Shown: positions 33,445 to 42,972, counted from the first letter of the stretch. The stretch is 64,000 nt of DNA from Achromobacter insolitus (GCF_002209555.1 NZ_NJIF01000001.1:930001-994000), one strand, 5' to 3'. Program-made: numbers and translations. Notes: generated from the sequence alone by a model not told the origin.

Positions 33445-34377
33445 TTGGATACGCACACCGCCATGCAAACCTTTGCCAAGGTCGTGGAATTGGGCTCGTT
33501 CGCGGCTGCGGCCGACAAGATGGGCCAGGCGCGGTCCGTGGTCACCCGCCAGATCGCCTACCTGGAGCAAAAATACGGTGTGCGCCTGCTGAACCGCACC
33601 ACGCGCAAGCTGAGCATGACCGACGCAGGGCGCGCCTTCTATGAGCGCGTGCGGCCTATCCTGGCGGAGGTGGCCGATCTGGAACTGTCGCTGCAGGCCG
33701 AAGGGCAGCGCCCCAGTGGCCGCTTGCGGGTAAGCGCGCCGGTATCGTTTGGCATCCTGCACCTGGGCCCGGCCATTGCCGAGTACCTGCAACGCTATCC
33801 CGACGTAATCATCGACCTGGACTTGAACGATCGCGTGGTGGACCTGGTGGAAGACGGCTATGACGTGGCTGTGCGTATCGGTCCGCTGCTGGATTCCTCC
33901 TTGGTCGCGCGGCCACTGGCGCCGCAGCAGCTGCTGGTCTGTGCCGCCCCCGAATACCTGCAGCGCCACGGCACGCCGCAAACGCCGGATGAGCTGAAGC
34001 AGCACCGCTGCCTGCATTACGCCTATGCGAGCACAGGCAACGAATGGCATTTCGAGAAGGATGGCGTGACCCATCTGGTGAGAGTGAATGCCGCGCTGCG
34101 CGCCAACAACGGCGACGTGCTGCGTACGGCAGCCCTGGCCGGCCACGGCATCATCCTGCAGCCCGACTTCCTGGTGGGCGACGACATCCGCGCCGGGCGC
34201 CTGGTGGCCTTGCTGACCGACTACGCCCATACCCCAATCTCCATGTACGCCGTCTATCCGCACCGGCGCTTCCTGTCGCCCAAGGTACGATCCTTCGTGG
34301 AGCATCTGGAAGGCCGCTTCGGCGCCCCCTCTCCGGTCGTCCCGGGCCGGCGCGCCAGCCCCCGCCGCAGCCGTTAG
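33445..34377 (+). CDS. LysR-family transcriptional regulator
   Basis: 310 residues, CrgA-like. The helix-turn-helix is MQTFAKVVELGSFAAAADKMGQARSVVTRQIAYLEQ, then LRVSAPVSFGILHLGPAIAEYL and the YDVAVRIGPLLDSSL segment of the effector domain. The TTG at 33445 has AGGA seven bases upstream; ATG at 33463 is the alternative. It is divergent from the DoxX gene (129 bases between starts), the likely target, with a T-N11-A box between them. It is followed after 10 bases by a NUDIX gene. Confidence 0.88.
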   Translation: MDTHTAMQTFAKVVELGSFAAAADKMGQARSVVTRQIAYLEQKYGVRLLNRTTRKLSMTDAGRAFYERVRPILAEVADLELSLQAEGQRPSGRLRVSAPVSFGILHLGPAIAEYLQRYPDVIIDLDLNDRVVDLVEDGYDVAVRIGPLLDSSLVARPLAPQQLLVCAAPEYLQRHGTPQTPDELKQHRCLHYAYASTGNEWHFEKDGVTHLVRVNAALRANNGDVLRTAALAGHGIILQPDFLVGDDIRAGRLVALLTDYAHTPISMYAVYPHRRFLSPKVRSFVEHLEGRFGAPSPVVPGRRASPRRSR

Positions 34378-34387
34378 AATCGTACCC

Positions 34388-34969
34388 ATGACCGCAAAAT
34401 CGCCCCTCGAATATTTCCCCGCGCCGCGCCGTTCGCATTTCTGCAGCCAATGCGGCTCGCCCATCAGCCGCCGCGTTCCCGAAGGCGACAACCGCGAACG
34501 CGACATCTGCGATCATTGCGGTGCAATCCATTACCAAAACCCAAGGCTGGTGGTCGGCACCGTGCCGGTCTGGGAGAACCGCGTCCTGCTGTGTCGGCGC
34601 GCGATCGAACCGCGCTACAACACCTGGACACTGCCCGCCGGCTTCATGGAATTGGGCGAAAGCACCGCTCAGGGCGCCGCGCGCGAGACCCTGGAAGAAT
34701 CCGGCGCCCGCATCAAGCTGGGCGAGCTCTACACCGTCATCGACCTGCCCCAGATCGACCAGGTGCACGTGTTCTACCTGGCCAACGCGCTGTCGGCCGA
34801 GCTCGACCCGGGCCCGGAAAGCCTGGAAGCCCGCTATTTCGACGAAGCGGAAATCCCCTGGGACGACCTGGCGTTCCGCACCGTGGCGACGACGCTGCGT
34901 CATTACTTTGACGACCGCAAGCAGGGCATCTACCCTCCCCATCACTACACCCTAGAATCGCACCGTTGA
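34388..34969 (+). CDS. NUDIX hydrolase with N-terminal zinc ribbon
   Basis: 193 residues. [11 protein letters not shown] and [12 protein letters not shown] form a four-cysteine zinc ribbon at residues 18-47, followed by a NUDIX box [23 protein letters not shown] near 90, matching GX5EX7REUXEEXGU. Members cleave NADH, ADP-ribose or nucleotide diphosphates. The -10-like TAGAAT ends only 7 bases before the ATG and no ribosome site is visible, suggesting a leaderless message. The stop overlaps the start of aat. Confidence 0.9.
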   Translation: MTAKSPLEYFPAPRRSHFCSQCGSPISRRVPEGDNRERDICDHCGAIHYQNPRLVVGTVPVWENRVLLCRRAIEPRYNTWTLPAGFMELGESTAQGAARETLEESGARIKLGELYTVIDLPQIDQVHVFYLANALSAELDPGPESLEARYFDEAEIPWDDLAFRTVATTLRHYFDDRKQGIYPPHHYTLESHR

Positions 34970-35739
34970 AACTGCCCTGGCTCGCCGTCGACACCCCTTT
35001 TCCGCCGGCGGAATTTGCGCTTGCGGATCCCGACGGCCTGCTCGCGGCGGGCGCGGACCTGTCTACCCCCAGGCTGATCGAGGCCTACTCCAACGGCATT
35101 TTCCCGTGGTATTCCGAAGGCGAGCCCATTCTTTGGTGGAGCCCCGATCCTCGCATGGTGCTGGCCGTGAAGGATTTTGCGCCCTCGCATTCGCTGCGCA
35201 AGCTGTTGCGGCAGATCGCAGGCCAGGAACAGGCCACGGCACCGCGCGTGCAGGTTCGGGTGGACACCGCCTTTGCCGAGGTCATGGCGCAATGCGCCGC
35301 GCCGCGTGATGGTCAGCCAGGCACCTGGATAACCGCGGCCATGCAGCAGGCCTATCGCGCCTGGCACGAAGCGGGTTATGTCCACAGCATCGAAACCTGG
35401 ATCGACGGCGAACTCGCGGGCGGCCTCTACGGCATCAGCCTGGGTCGCATGTTCTTCGGCGAGTCCATGTTCGCCCGCGCGCCCAACGCCTCGAAGATCG
35501 CACTGGCCTATCTGGTGCGCTACCTGGCCGCGCAAGGCGTGGAACGTATCGATTGCCAGCAGCAGACGCGCCATCTGGCAAGCCTGGGCGCGCGTCCCAT
35601 TCCGCGCGCGTCGTTCCTGCAGCATGTGCGCGTGGCGACGGCGCTGCCGCCCATCGCGTGGGCACGCGGCACCCTGGACAGCGCCGGTCGCTTGCATCCC
35701 GACACAGTATCGGCCGCAGGGTTCGGCGTTAATATGTAG
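34966..35739 (+). CDS. aat: Leucyl/phenylalanyl-tRNA-protein transferase
   Basis: 257 residues, the family length. It has [48 protein letters not shown], the conserved [27 protein letters not shown] and [19 protein letters not shown]. It attaches Leu or Phe to proteins with N-terminal Arg or Lys for ClpAP degradation. The start is TTG at 34966, overlapping the NUDIX stop by 4 bases, so it is probably translationally coupled. The arginyl/leucyl transferase bpt follows 41 bases downstream, putting both N-end-rule transferases together. Confidence 0.96.
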   Translation: MKLPWLAVDTPFPPAEFALADPDGLLAAGADLSTPRLIEAYSNGIFPWYSEGEPILWWSPDPRMVLAVKDFAPSHSLRKLLRQIAGQEQATAPRVQVRVDTAFAEVMAQCAAPRDGQPGTWITAAMQQAYRAWHEAGYVHSIETWIDGELAGGLYGISLGRMFFGESMFARAPNASKIALAYLVRYLAAQGVERIDCQQQTRHLASLGARPIPRASFLQHVRVATALPPIAWARGTLDSAGRLHPDTVSAAGFGVNM

Positions 35740-35780
35740 CCATCCTGCTGCGGCCCTGCCGCCATACTGCGGGACCTCCG

Positions 35781-36518
35781 ATGAGCCAGCTCAAAGAACT
35801 TCCCTTCTCCACCCTGCAGTTCTACGCCACCGCTCCCTACCCTTGCAGTTATCTGCCGGGTCGCCAGGCACGGTCGCAGGTCGCCGCGCCTGGCCACCTG
35901 ATCAACGCCGGCACGTATTCGCAACTGGTGGAGCAAGGCTTCCGCCGAAGCGGCCTATTCACTTACCGTCCCCATTGCGACAATTGCCACGCCTGTATCC
36001 CGGTACGCGTGGATACGGCGGGTTTTGCGCCCAATCGCAGCCAGCGCCGCGCCTGGCGCGATCACCAAGGGCTGCAATCATTCGTGGCCGAGCTGGCCTG
36101 GTCACCCGAGCACTACCGGCTCTATACGCGCTACCAACAAGGCCGCCATCCGGGCGGAGGCATGGACGAGGACAGCCGCACTCAATATGCGCAATTCCTG
36201 CTCACCAGCCGCGTCAACACCCGGCTGGTGGAGTTCCGCGATGAGACAGGCGCGCTGGTCATGGTGTCCATCATCGACGTGCTGGACGACGGTCTGTCTT
36301 CCGTCTACACCTTCTACGATCCCGACATCGCGGGCAGCCTTGGCACCTACAGCATCCTGTGGCAAATAGAACAATGCCGCACGTTGAACCTGCCCTGGTT
36401 GTACCTGGGCTACTGGATCGCCGACAGCCGCAAGATGTCCTACAAATCCAGCTTCCACCCAGCCCAATTCCTGGTGGATGGCGTGTGGGGCGACCAGCCC
36501 GCGCCGCCACCCGGCTGA
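35781..36518 (+). CDS. bpt: Arginyl/leucyl-tRNA-protein transferase (Bpt/ATE type)
   Basis: 245 residues. The N-terminal ATE domain has [38 protein letters not shown] with a CxxC pair, and [12 protein letters not shown]; the C-terminal domain has [25 protein letters not shown] and [20 protein letters not shown]. Bacterial Bpt adds leucine to N-terminal Asp or Glu, feeding the same Clp pathway as Aat. It probably belongs to the aat transcription unit. Confidence 0.95.
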   Translation: MSQLKELPFSTLQFYATAPYPCSYLPGRQARSQVAAPGHLINAGTYSQLVEQGFRRSGLFTYRPHCDNCHACIPVRVDTAGFAPNRSQRRAWRDHQGLQSFVAELAWSPEHYRLYTRYQQGRHPGGGMDEDSRTQYAQFLLTSRVNTRLVEFRDETGALVMVSIIDVLDDGLSSVYTFYDPDIAGSLGTYSILWQIEQCRTLNLPWLYLGYWIADSRKMSYKSSFHPAQFLVDGVWGDQPAPPPG

Positions 36519-36585
36519 TCCCCCCGTTCTTCGGGGCGCCTAGCACGGCGCAAGGCCGGCAAAATTCGCTCTACAATTCCGCCCC

Positions 36586-37626
36586 ATGTCTATCCTCTTC
36601 CACGCCTATCCCCTGGCCCGCCCGGCGCTGTTCGCCATGGACGCGGAAACCGCCCACGAAGTCACTTTGTCGGGCCTGCAGCGCGCCTATGAATGCGGCG
36701 CCACGCGCAAGCTCATGCACGCGCAGCCGAAAGCGCCCAGCACGCTGATGGGCTTGCAACTGGCCAACCCCATCGGGTTGGCCGCGGGCCTGGACAAGAA
36801 CGGCGCCTATATCGACGCCTTGGGCAACCTGGGATTCGGCTTTATCGAGGTAGGCACGGTGACCCCGCGCGCGCAACCCGGCAATCCCAAGCCGCGCATG
36901 TTCCGGCTGCCGCGCGCCAACGCGCTGATCAATCGGCTGGGCTTCAACAACCAGGGGCTGGACGCCTTTCTCGCCAACGTGCAGCGCAGCACCTGGCGCA
37001 AGCAAGGCGGCGTGCTGGGGCTGAACATCGGCAAGAACGCGGACACGCCGATCGAGCGTGCCGCGGACGACTACCTCATTGGGCTGGAAGGCGTGTATCC
37101 GCATGCCGACTACGTGACGGTGAACATTTCCTCGCCCAACACCAAAAACCTGCGCGCGCTGCAAGGCGGGGACGAATTGTCCGGGCTGCTGGCGCAACTG
37201 GCCGATAAACGCCGCGAGCTGGAAGACAAACACCAACGTCGCGTCCCCATGGCGGTGAAGATAGCGCCCGACCTCACCCACGAGCAGATCGATTCCATCG
37301 CGGAAACGCTGCCGCGCCACGGTATCGACGGCGTCATCGCCACCAACACCACGCTCTCGCGCGATGCCGTTAGCGGCCAGCCCCATGCGGAGGAAGCCGG
37401 CGGCTTGTCCGGCGCGCCAGTGCATGAACTGTCTCTGGCGGTAATTCGCCGGCTGAAGGAACGGCTGGGCGGCAGTCTGGCGATCATCGGCGTGGGCGGG
37501 GTCATGTCGGGCCGCCAGGCGCGCGAAAAAATGGACGCGGGCGCCGATGCGGTGCAGCTCTACACCGGCTTGATCTATCGCGGCCCGGCCCTGGTGGGCG
37601 AGTGCGTGCGCGCCGTGGCGCGCTGA
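36586..37626 (+). CDS. pyrD: Dihydroorotate dehydrogenase (quinone), class 2
   Basis: 346 residues. FMN-binding and catalytic elements are complete: [68 protein letters not shown] with the class 2 catalytic serine, [20 protein letters not shown] and the C-terminal [33 protein letters not shown]. It oxidises dihydroorotate with quinone at the inner membrane in pyrimidine synthesis. TACAAT ends 8 bases before the ATG with no ribosome site. Confidence 0.97.
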   Translation: MSILFHAYPLARPALFAMDAETAHEVTLSGLQRAYECGATRKLMHAQPKAPSTLMGLQLANPIGLAAGLDKNGAYIDALGNLGFGFIEVGTVTPRAQPGNPKPRMFRLPRANALINRLGFNNQGLDAFLANVQRSTWRKQGGVLGLNIGKNADTPIERAADDYLIGLEGVYPHADYVTVNISSPNTKNLRALQGGDELSGLLAQLADKRRELEDKHQRRVPMAVKIAPDLTHEQIDSIAETLPRHGIDGVIATNTTLSRDAVSGQPHAEEAGGLSGAPVHELSLAVIRRLKERLGGSLAIIGVGGVMSGRQAREKMDAGADAVQLYTGLIYRGPALVGECVRAVAR

Positions 37627-37661
37627 CCGGCAACCACGCCGGACTCTACGGAAAAGCAGGC

Positions 37662-37692
37662 AAAAAAAAGGGGCCACCCGGCGGGTGGCCCT
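37662..37692 (-). terminator. Rho-independent terminator of the phasin gene
   Basis: On the minus strand AGGGCCACCCG and GGGTGGCCCC pair closely and are followed by TTTTTTTT, 72 bases after the phasin stop. It also lies just after pyrD and may end that transcript less efficiently. Confidence 0.85.
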
Positions 37693-37763
37693 AATTCCAG
37701 CTCTGCTCTGTCACTCAACAGTACTACATAACTGCGGTTTGCGCAGCATCGCGCGCCAAAAAC

Positions 37764-38342
37764 TTAGGCGCTGCGACGGCTACGGCTGGCAACCTTGGTC
37801 GCGGCGTCGGCGGCATCCGAGGCAGCCTTGAAGGTCGCGTTGGCGGCGGCATTCAGGTTCGACTCAGCGACTTCAGCGGCCTGCTTGGCAGCCTTGGTCA
37901 TCGAATCGTAGGCGCTGGTCGCGGTGGCCAGCGAGGACTTGATCAGGGCAACGGCGCTTTCGGAGCCGGTGGGGGCGTTCTTGGAGAACTGGTCGACGGC
38001 TTCGCTCAGTTGCTGCTGGCTTTCGGCGATCTGTTCTTCGGTCAGCTTGACCAGGCTGCTCTGCACGCCGGCGACGATGTCGTACACGTGCTTGGTGTAA
38101 GCCATGGCCTTTTCGGCGCCCGGCTGCAGCAGACCCGAGGCGAAAGCGGCGGCTTCCTGCGGATCCTTGACTTCCGTGGCTTGCTGCGACTTCTGGGCGA
38201 CTTCGTCCAGGGTGGCCTTGACGACCTTCAGGTTCAGTTCGACCAGCTTTTCGAAGCCGGCGAAAACAGCCGACTGGGCGGCCACGATGGTGTTGATGCT
38301 GGCCTTTTGACGGTCCAGGACTTGTTGCGGGATAGCGCTCAT
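37764..38342 (-). CDS. Phasin family protein (polyhydroxyalkanoate granule protein)
   Basis: 192 residues, almost all helical. It has the PhaP start (SAIPQQVLDRQKASINTIVAAQSAVFAGFEKLVELNLKVVKATLDE) and an Ala-rich C-terminal coil ending KVASRSRRSA. Phasins coat PHB granules and control their size and number. AGGAG precedes the ATG. A consensus-like promoter and a palindrome lie upstream. No PHA synthase is in the window. Confidence 0.92.
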   Translation of the reverse strand: MSAIPQQVLDRQKASINTIVAAQSAVFAGFEKLVELNLKVVKATLDEVAQKSQQATEVKDPQEAAAFASGLLQPGAEKAMAYTKHVYDIVAGVQSSLVKLTEEQIAESQQQLSEAVDQFSKNAPTGSESAVALIKSSLATATSAYDSMTKAAKQAAEVAESNLNAAANATFKAASDAADAATKVASRSRRSA

Positions 38343-38475
38343 AGAATGCTCCTTCAGGGTAGCCGGAGGCTGTCCGGCAAATAAGGAATGGTTGTCTGCG
38401 ACGAACTAAAGAAACGTGCGCGGAAACTGGTACTACAAGCTACCGCCGGCCCGTTTGATGCACTGCACAATTGAC

Positions 38476-38503
38476 ATTCTAGACTGGGAAAAATACTTGT
38501 CAA
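38476..38503 (-). promoter_or_regulatory. Sigma-70 promoter of the phasin gene
   Basis: On the minus strand TTGACA (38498-38503) and TAGAAT (38476-38481) are separated by 16 bases, a near-consensus promoter giving a leader of roughly 125 bases. Confidence 0.75.
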
Positions 38504-38510
38504 GGAGTTT

Positions 38511-38526
38511 TTGTGCGACGCAACAA
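38511..38526. promoter_or_regulatory. Interrupted palindrome next to the phasin promoter
   Basis: TTGTGCGACGCAACAA is an imperfect inverted repeat (TTGTGCG/CGCAACAA) 8 bases upstream of the -35 box. A PhaR-type repressor site is a reasonable guess. The rest of the 380-base gap between phasin and Bug genes shows no gene. Confidence 0.4.
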
Positions 38527-38724
38527 AGAATTGCACTTTGACGGTGCACGCCTTATCGGGATTTGATCCAGCACAAAGGTTTCCCACGATTCGGGAAATA
38601 CCCGAAGTGACGTCGTATCAATTGTTTTCTAAACTGCTTTCACGCTGATGACAGACAAATAAACCCATAAGTCAGCGCGCAACAACGAAATCGCAGCAAG
38701 CAAAACCCTGCAATTGGAGACTCC

Positions 38725-39702
38725 ATGACCCTCATCCCCCGCACGCTTTCGGCCTTGCTCGCGGCCAGCGCCATGCTCGCAGCCGGCGCCGCCCAGGCGG
38801 AATATCCGGACCGCCCCATCAACATGGTGGTGCCGTTCGCCGCTGGCGGCCCGACGGACAACGTCGCGCGTTCGCTCGCGGAAGCCATGCGGCCGACTCT
38901 GGGCCAAACGGTCGTGGTCGAGAACAAAGGCGGCGCCGGCGGCACCATCGGCACCACCCAGGTGGCACGCGCCCAGCCCGACGGTTACTCCGTCCTGCTG
39001 ATGCATGCCGGCTTCTCGACGGCGCCCTCGTTGTACAAGAATCCGGGGTACGACCCCTACAAGAGCTTCGAACCCATCGGCCTGGTGGTCGACGTGCCGA
39101 TGACCATCATCGCGCGCTCGGACTTCCCGCCCAACAACATCAAGGAACTGGCCGAGTACGTCAAGCAGAACAAGGACAAGGTGTCCCTGGCCAATGCCGG
39201 CATCGGCGCTGCCAGCCATCTGTGCGGCACCATGCTGGTCGAAGCCCTGGGCGTGCAACTGCTGACCATTCCGTACAAGGGCACGGCGCCGGCCATGAAC
39301 GACCTGCTGGGCAAGCAGGTGGACCTGCTCTGCGACCAGACCACCAACACCACCCAGCAGATCGACAGCGGCAAAGTGAAGGCGTACGCCGTCACCAGCC
39401 TGAAGCGCGTGCCCACGCTGCCCAACCTGCCGACCATGGACGAATCCGGCTACAAGGGTTTTGAAGTGGGTATCTGGCATGGCATGTGGGTGCCGAAGGG
39501 CACGCCCAAGCCCGTCGTCGACAAGCTCGTCAAGAGCCTGCAGGCTGGCCTGGCCGATCCGAAGTTCCAGGAGCGCATGAAGCAGCTGGGCGCCACGGTC
39601 CTGACCGCCGAAGCCAACCCGCAGGCCCTGGAAGCCAAGGTCAAGCAGCAAGTCCCGCAATGGGCCGAGCTCTTCAAGAAAGCTGGCGTCGAACAGCAGT
39701 AA
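38725..39702 (+). CDS. Bug/TctC-family periplasmic substrate receptor
   Basis: 325 residues, full length. The signal peptide ends AAGAAQAEYPDRPI. Family segments: MVVPFAAGGPTDNVARSLAE, VVENKGGAGGTIGTTQVA, ANAGIGAASHLCGTMLVEALG, IPYKGTAPAMNDLLGKQVDLLCDQ and PTMDESGYKGFEVGIWHGMWVPKGTP. It likely captures a carboxylated compound for a TctAB-type or other importer encoded elsewhere. TTGGAGACTCC precedes the ATG. It converges on an IclR gene across a shared terminator. Confidence 0.92.
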   Translation: MTLIPRTLSALLAASAMLAAGAAQAEYPDRPINMVVPFAAGGPTDNVARSLAEAMRPTLGQTVVVENKGGAGGTIGTTQVARAQPDGYSVLLMHAGFSTAPSLYKNPGYDPYKSFEPIGLVVDVPMTIIARSDFPPNNIKELAEYVKQNKDKVSLANAGIGAASHLCGTMLVEALGVQLLTIPYKGTAPAMNDLLGKQVDLLCDQTTNTTQQIDSGKVKAYAVTSLKRVPTLPNLPTMDESGYKGFEVGIWHGMWVPKGTPKPVVDKLVKSLQAGLADPKFQERMKQLGATVLTAEANPQALEAKVKQQVPQWAELFKKAGVEQQ

Positions 39703-39737
39703 TCCACAGGCAGCGCTTTGCGCGCCGCTGATAAAGG

Positions 39738-39759
39738 AAAAGCCCCGTCAGGGGCTTTT
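39738..39759. terminator. Bidirectional terminator between Bug and IclR genes
   Basis: AAAAGCCCC and GGGGCTTTT pair perfectly around a GTCA loop, giving U runs in both directions between two convergent genes. Confidence 0.9.
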
Positions 39760-39766
39760 CATTTTG

Positions 39767-40630
39767 CTAGGGGCGCAGCGCTTCGGCGGCCATGCCCAGC
39801 CCGCTGAAACTAGTGGACACCGAGGGCTCGTAACCCAATGCTTCGGAAATGCTGGCGGCCGTGTCGACCAAGGCTTTGATCCAATCGTCCTGCAGACGCT
39901 CGGCGGGGGCCGAGATGGACAGGCCGGCGACCAGCTTGCCGGTATCGTCGAAAATGCCCGCGGCGATGCAGCGCACGCCGAGTTCGAGTTCTTCGTTGTC
40001 GCGCGCATAGCCGTGGCGCCGCACCAGCGCCAGTTCGCGCTCCAGGCGGTCCAGGTCGGTCAGGCTGTTGCGCGTGTGGCCGGCCAGGCCTGTGCGCAGC
40101 GCGTATGCACGGACCTGGCGCGCATCCGCGGTCGACAGGAACAGCTTGCCGGTCGAGGTGAGGTGCAGCGGCGCGCGGCCGCCGATGGCGCGGACCACCT
40201 GCATGCCGGAGCGTTCGCTCCAGGCGCGGTCGATGTAGACGATTTCGTCGCCCTGCTGGACCGACAGGTTGATGGTCTGCCCGGTTAATTTGTGCAGCGA
40301 GCGCATGGCGGAGATGGCCGCTTCGCGCACGTTCAGCCGCCCCTTGACCAAGGACCCCAGCTCCAGCAGGCGCATGCCCAGCTGATACAGGCCATTGTCG
40401 ACGCGTTCTACGTAGCGCCCCACCACCAGGTCGTTCAGGATGCGATGCGCCGTGGACGCGTGCAGCCCGGTGGTCGCGGACAGCTCTTTCAGCGTTACCG
40501 GGTCGGGTTGCGCGGCCAGGGCATCGAGCAGGCGCATGGCACGCTCGATCACCTGAATGGCGATGGGATGGGCGGACGCGCCTTCGGTCTCGGCGTCCAG
40601 GGCATTGCGGGTAGTGGGGAGACGGGACAT
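39767..40630 (-). CDS. IclR-family transcriptional regulator
   Basis: 287 residues. The N-terminal winged helix shows AMRLLDALAAQPDPVTLKELSATTGLHASTAHRILNDL, then the IclR effector domain with LMxLG-like LGMRLLELGSLVKGRLNVREAA, RAIGGRAPLHLTSTGKLFLS, DNEELELGVRCIAAGIFDDTGKLVAGLSISAP. The ATG at 40630 is a likely start; the frame is open to 40696 and no ribosome site is clear. It probably controls the convergent Bug gene or genes elsewhere. Confidence 0.88.
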   Translation of the reverse strand: MSRLPTTRNALDAETEGASAHPIAIQVIERAMRLLDALAAQPDPVTLKELSATTGLHASTAHRILNDLVVGRYVERVDNGLYQLGMRLLELGSLVKGRLNVREAAISAMRSLHKLTGQTINLSVQQGDEIVYIDRAWSERSGMQVVRAIGGRAPLHLTSTGKLFLSTADARQVRAYALRTGLAGHTRNSLTDLDRLERELALVRRHGYARDNEELELGVRCIAAGIFDDTGKLVAGLSISAPAERLQDDWIKALVDTAASISEALGYEPSVSTSFSGLGMAAEALRP

Positions 40631-40762
40631 GGAAAGAGGGCTAGGACAGCCGCGCCGCCTGTAGGACCCCGCCTTCGGGAACCGGACTTGCGGCATCGCA
40701 GCAAACAGTTCTTTCCCGTATTGTGAAATTTACTGGCGCGTTTGGCAACCGGTTTTTGTATC

Positions 40763-40794
40763 AAAAAAAAGGGCCGCACATGAAGGGCGGCCCT
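40763..40794 (-). terminator. Rho-independent terminator of the MoaB/CinA-like gene
   Basis: On the minus strand AGGGCCGC and GCGGCCCT pair around a 9-base loop and are followed by TTTTTTTT, immediately after the stop at 40799. Confidence 0.88.
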
Positions 40795-40798
40795 GTCG

Positions 40799-41614
40799 TC
40801 ATGCTGCCGGCGGCGGCGCAAGCTTGCCGCCCAGGCGCAGCACTTCAGCCCTTAAAAACTCCAGCGCCTCGGCTGCGGCGGCCGGTTCGCCCTTCACGCC
40901 CAGGTCGATATGGGGCGTGCCGCCCGCCTCGCCCACGCTGGGCAGGCTGAATGCCCGGACGCCCGGCCAACGGGTTTCCACGGTTTGCATGGCGGGCGTA
41001 ATGCGCGATTCGGGCATGCTGAACACCAGAAAGGAATGTTCCGCATGCGCCCGCACATGCTGCAGCGCACGATAACGTGTGTCCAGCGTCCATTCCAGCA
41101 TGGGCCACGCCATGACGGGAAAGCCCGGCACGAAGGTGTGGTCCTTGATGAAGAAGCCGGGAATTCGGTTGTAGGGGTTCGGCACGATCTCGCAGCCTTC
41201 CGGAAACACGCCCATCTGCAGGCGTTGCTGGTTTTCCGGTGCGCTCATGTCGGCCGTGCCCTGCCCCTTGGCGGCCATCTCGGCCGTCCGCAGGGCGATG
41301 GCCTGCTCGGCCTCGGGATGCAGCGCCAGCGGCAGGCCCAGCGCGGCCGCGGCGGCCTGGCGTGTATGGTCGTCGGGCGTGCCGCCAATGCCGCCACAGG
41401 AAAACACCACGTCGCCGGTGGCAAAGCTGCGCTTATAGGTGGCAATGAGCGTGTCGCGGTCGTCGGGCACGATCTCGGCCCAGCCCAGCTGCATGCCGCG
41501 CGCGGCCAGCAGTTCGACGACCTTGGAAAAATGCTTGTCCTGACGGCGGCCCGAGAGGATTTCGTCCCCCACGATGATGAGGCCGATACGGCGGGCGGCG
41601 GGTTCTGCGGCCAT
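40799..41614 (-). CDS. MoaB/CinA-like molybdopterin-binding domain protein
   Basis: 271 residues. The molybdopterin-binding fold starts RRIGLIIVGDEILSGRRQDKHFSKVVELLAARG and has FSCGGIGGTPDDHTRQAAAAALG, the GGxGxTxDD motif shared by MoaB, MogA and CinA. It lacks the C-terminal nicotinamide-mononucleotide deamidase domain of full CinA. The function is probably nucleotide or pterin related but not defined. Its start is 34 bases after the EI24-type gene, which suggests one transcript. Confidence 0.88.
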   Translation of the reverse strand: MAAEPAARRIGLIIVGDEILSGRRQDKHFSKVVELLAARGMQLGWAEIVPDDRDTLIATYKRSFATGDVVFSCGGIGGTPDDHTRQAAAAALGLPLALHPEAEQAIALRTAEMAAKGQGTADMSAPENQQRLQMGVFPEGCEIVPNPYNRIPGFFIKDHTFVPGFPVMAWPMLEWTLDTRYRALQHVRAHAEHSFLVFSMPESRITPAMQTVETRWPGVRAFSLPSVGEAGGTPHIDLGVKGEPAAAAEALEFLRAEVLRLGGKLAPPPAA

Positions 41615-41648
41615 GTCCGATTCCAGTAGTTGAGAGGGATGACGCCGG

Positions 41649-42458
41649 TCAGACGTCGATGACGCGGTCCTCGCGCAAACGCTTGAGCGCTTCCAGACCA
41701 TAGTGGGCATAGACCAGGGCGGAGAATACCGGCAGGATGACCCACGCCGGCGGCAACAGGTTCAACAGCGAACAGATCAGGCCTATGGTCCAGAAGCCGC
41801 CGTTGTTGCGTTCCAGGATCAGCTGGCGCTCGGCGGGGCTGGCATGTTCAACGATGGCGTCCACCCGCATCATGCGCGAGAACGCGAAGGCCCACCAGAA
41901 AATGGACAGCGCAATGGCCATTGGCGGCACCAGCCAGAGGGGCAGCGTCAGCAGCCAACCCGCGGCAAAGGCCAGGGACACCCAGATCGCGTTCCACACG
42001 CTGACCGCGGTCGCATGCCTGCCTTGGCGCGCGACGCTCACGTATTCACGCTTGCTGACGTGGCGCAGCACAAGCGGCATCACGAAGACGGCCGCAATCG
42101 CCAGGCCCAGGATGCCCGAGACTGGCAACAGAATGGCCACCGCGATCACGGGGATCATGTAGACCTTGAGCGAGAACAGCCCCATCGCCAACATCCAGTC
42201 CTCTGCCCGGTTGACGAAGTCCCAGCGCGCCGCCTCCGCCGCCAGCCATTCGTTAAGCGGTGTCCAGAACAGGTACAGCAACAACAGCGCCCCCACCAGC
42301 GCGATCAGGAACGGCAGCAATACCGCGAACAGCATGGAGGGGTGGCACTGGGACACCAGCGCGCGCTTGAACGCCTGGCCCACGCTGACGGCGCCGGCGC
42401 CGGCTGCGGAAAATCGGCCGTTGTCGGGCGTGGCGGAATCAGTGCGCAAAGCAGTCAT
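41649..42458 (-). CDS. EI24-domain membrane protein
   Basis: 269 residues with about five to six membrane helices. SVGQAFKRALVSQCHPSMLFAVLLPFLIALVGALLLLYLFW, MLAMGLFSLKVYMIPVIAVAILLPVSG and LLTLPLWLVPPMAIALSIFWWAFAFSRMMRVDAI resemble the EI24/CysZ-like family; E. coli CysZ is a sulfate channel of this group. A role in sulfate uptake is therefore possible but unproven. It is divergent from the thioredoxin-like gene. Confidence 0.82.
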   Translation of the reverse strand: MTALRTDSATPDNGRFSAAGAGAVSVGQAFKRALVSQCHPSMLFAVLLPFLIALVGALLLLYLFWTPLNEWLAAEAARWDFVNRAEDWMLAMGLFSLKVYMIPVIAVAILLPVSGILGLAIAAVFVMPLVLRHVSKREYVSVARQGRHATAVSVWNAIWVSLAFAAGWLLTLPLWLVPPMAIALSIFWWAFAFSRMMRVDAIVEHASPAERQLILERNNGGFWTIGLICSLLNLLPPAWVILPVFSALVYAHYGLEALKRLREDRVIDV

Positions 42459-42521
42459 GGACGAAGAATAAGGGGATAGACATCCCGGGTATGATAGTCA
42501 AACACGCCTTGATCTGCCCAC

Positions 42522-42905
42522 ATGTCTCTACTTGTACCCGATACCGACCTGGCTGCTCTGCGCGCGCGGCTCGGCACATCGCCCGACACCTGGCTGGTCG
42601 CCTGCTTCTGCGCGGCCTGGTGCGATACCTGCGAGCAATACAAGCCCAAACTGCAAGCGCTGGCCGACGCCATGCCGCGGCACGTCTTCGCCTGGATAGA
42701 CATCGAGGACCACGCCGAACTGCTGGGCGACGAAGATGTGGAAAACTTCCCTACCCTGCTGGTGCAGATCGGCTCGCGAGTGGTGTTCTACGGACCGATG
42801 CTGCCGCATATCGGCCACCTGGAACGACTGCTTGAGAGCCTGAATGAAAACAGCCCCGCGGTCGCCACGGCGTTGCCGGACCTGCCGCGCATGCTGGCTG
42901 CCTGA
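42522..42905 (+). CDS. Thioredoxin-family protein
   Basis: 127 residues. A thioredoxin fold with WLVACFCAAWCDTCEQYKPKLQAL (active-site WCDTC, residues 33-37), the DIEDHAELLGDEDVENFPTLLVQ segment with the cis-proline, and VVFYGPMLPHIGHLERLL. The WCDTC loop differs from the WCGPC of classical thioredoxin, so the redox partner may differ. No signal peptide is present, so it acts in the cytoplasm. Confidence 0.88.
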   Translation: MSLLVPDTDLAALRARLGTSPDTWLVACFCAAWCDTCEQYKPKLQALADAMPRHVFAWIDIEDHAELLGDEDVENFPTLLVQIGSRVVFYGPMLPHIGHLERLLESLNENSPAVATALPDLPRMLAA

Positions 42906-42920
42906 AAGCCCCCCAACCAA

Positions 42921-42958
42921 AAAAAAACCGCAACGCCCCTAGGGCTTGCGGTTTTTTT
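42921..42958. terminator. Bidirectional terminator between thioredoxin-like and helicase genes
   Basis: ACCGCAA and TTGCGGT pair, with GCCCCTAGGGC inside, flanked by seven A on the left and seven T on the right, between two convergent genes. Confidence 0.9.
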
Positions 42959-42972
42959 CAAGCAAGAGCTTC

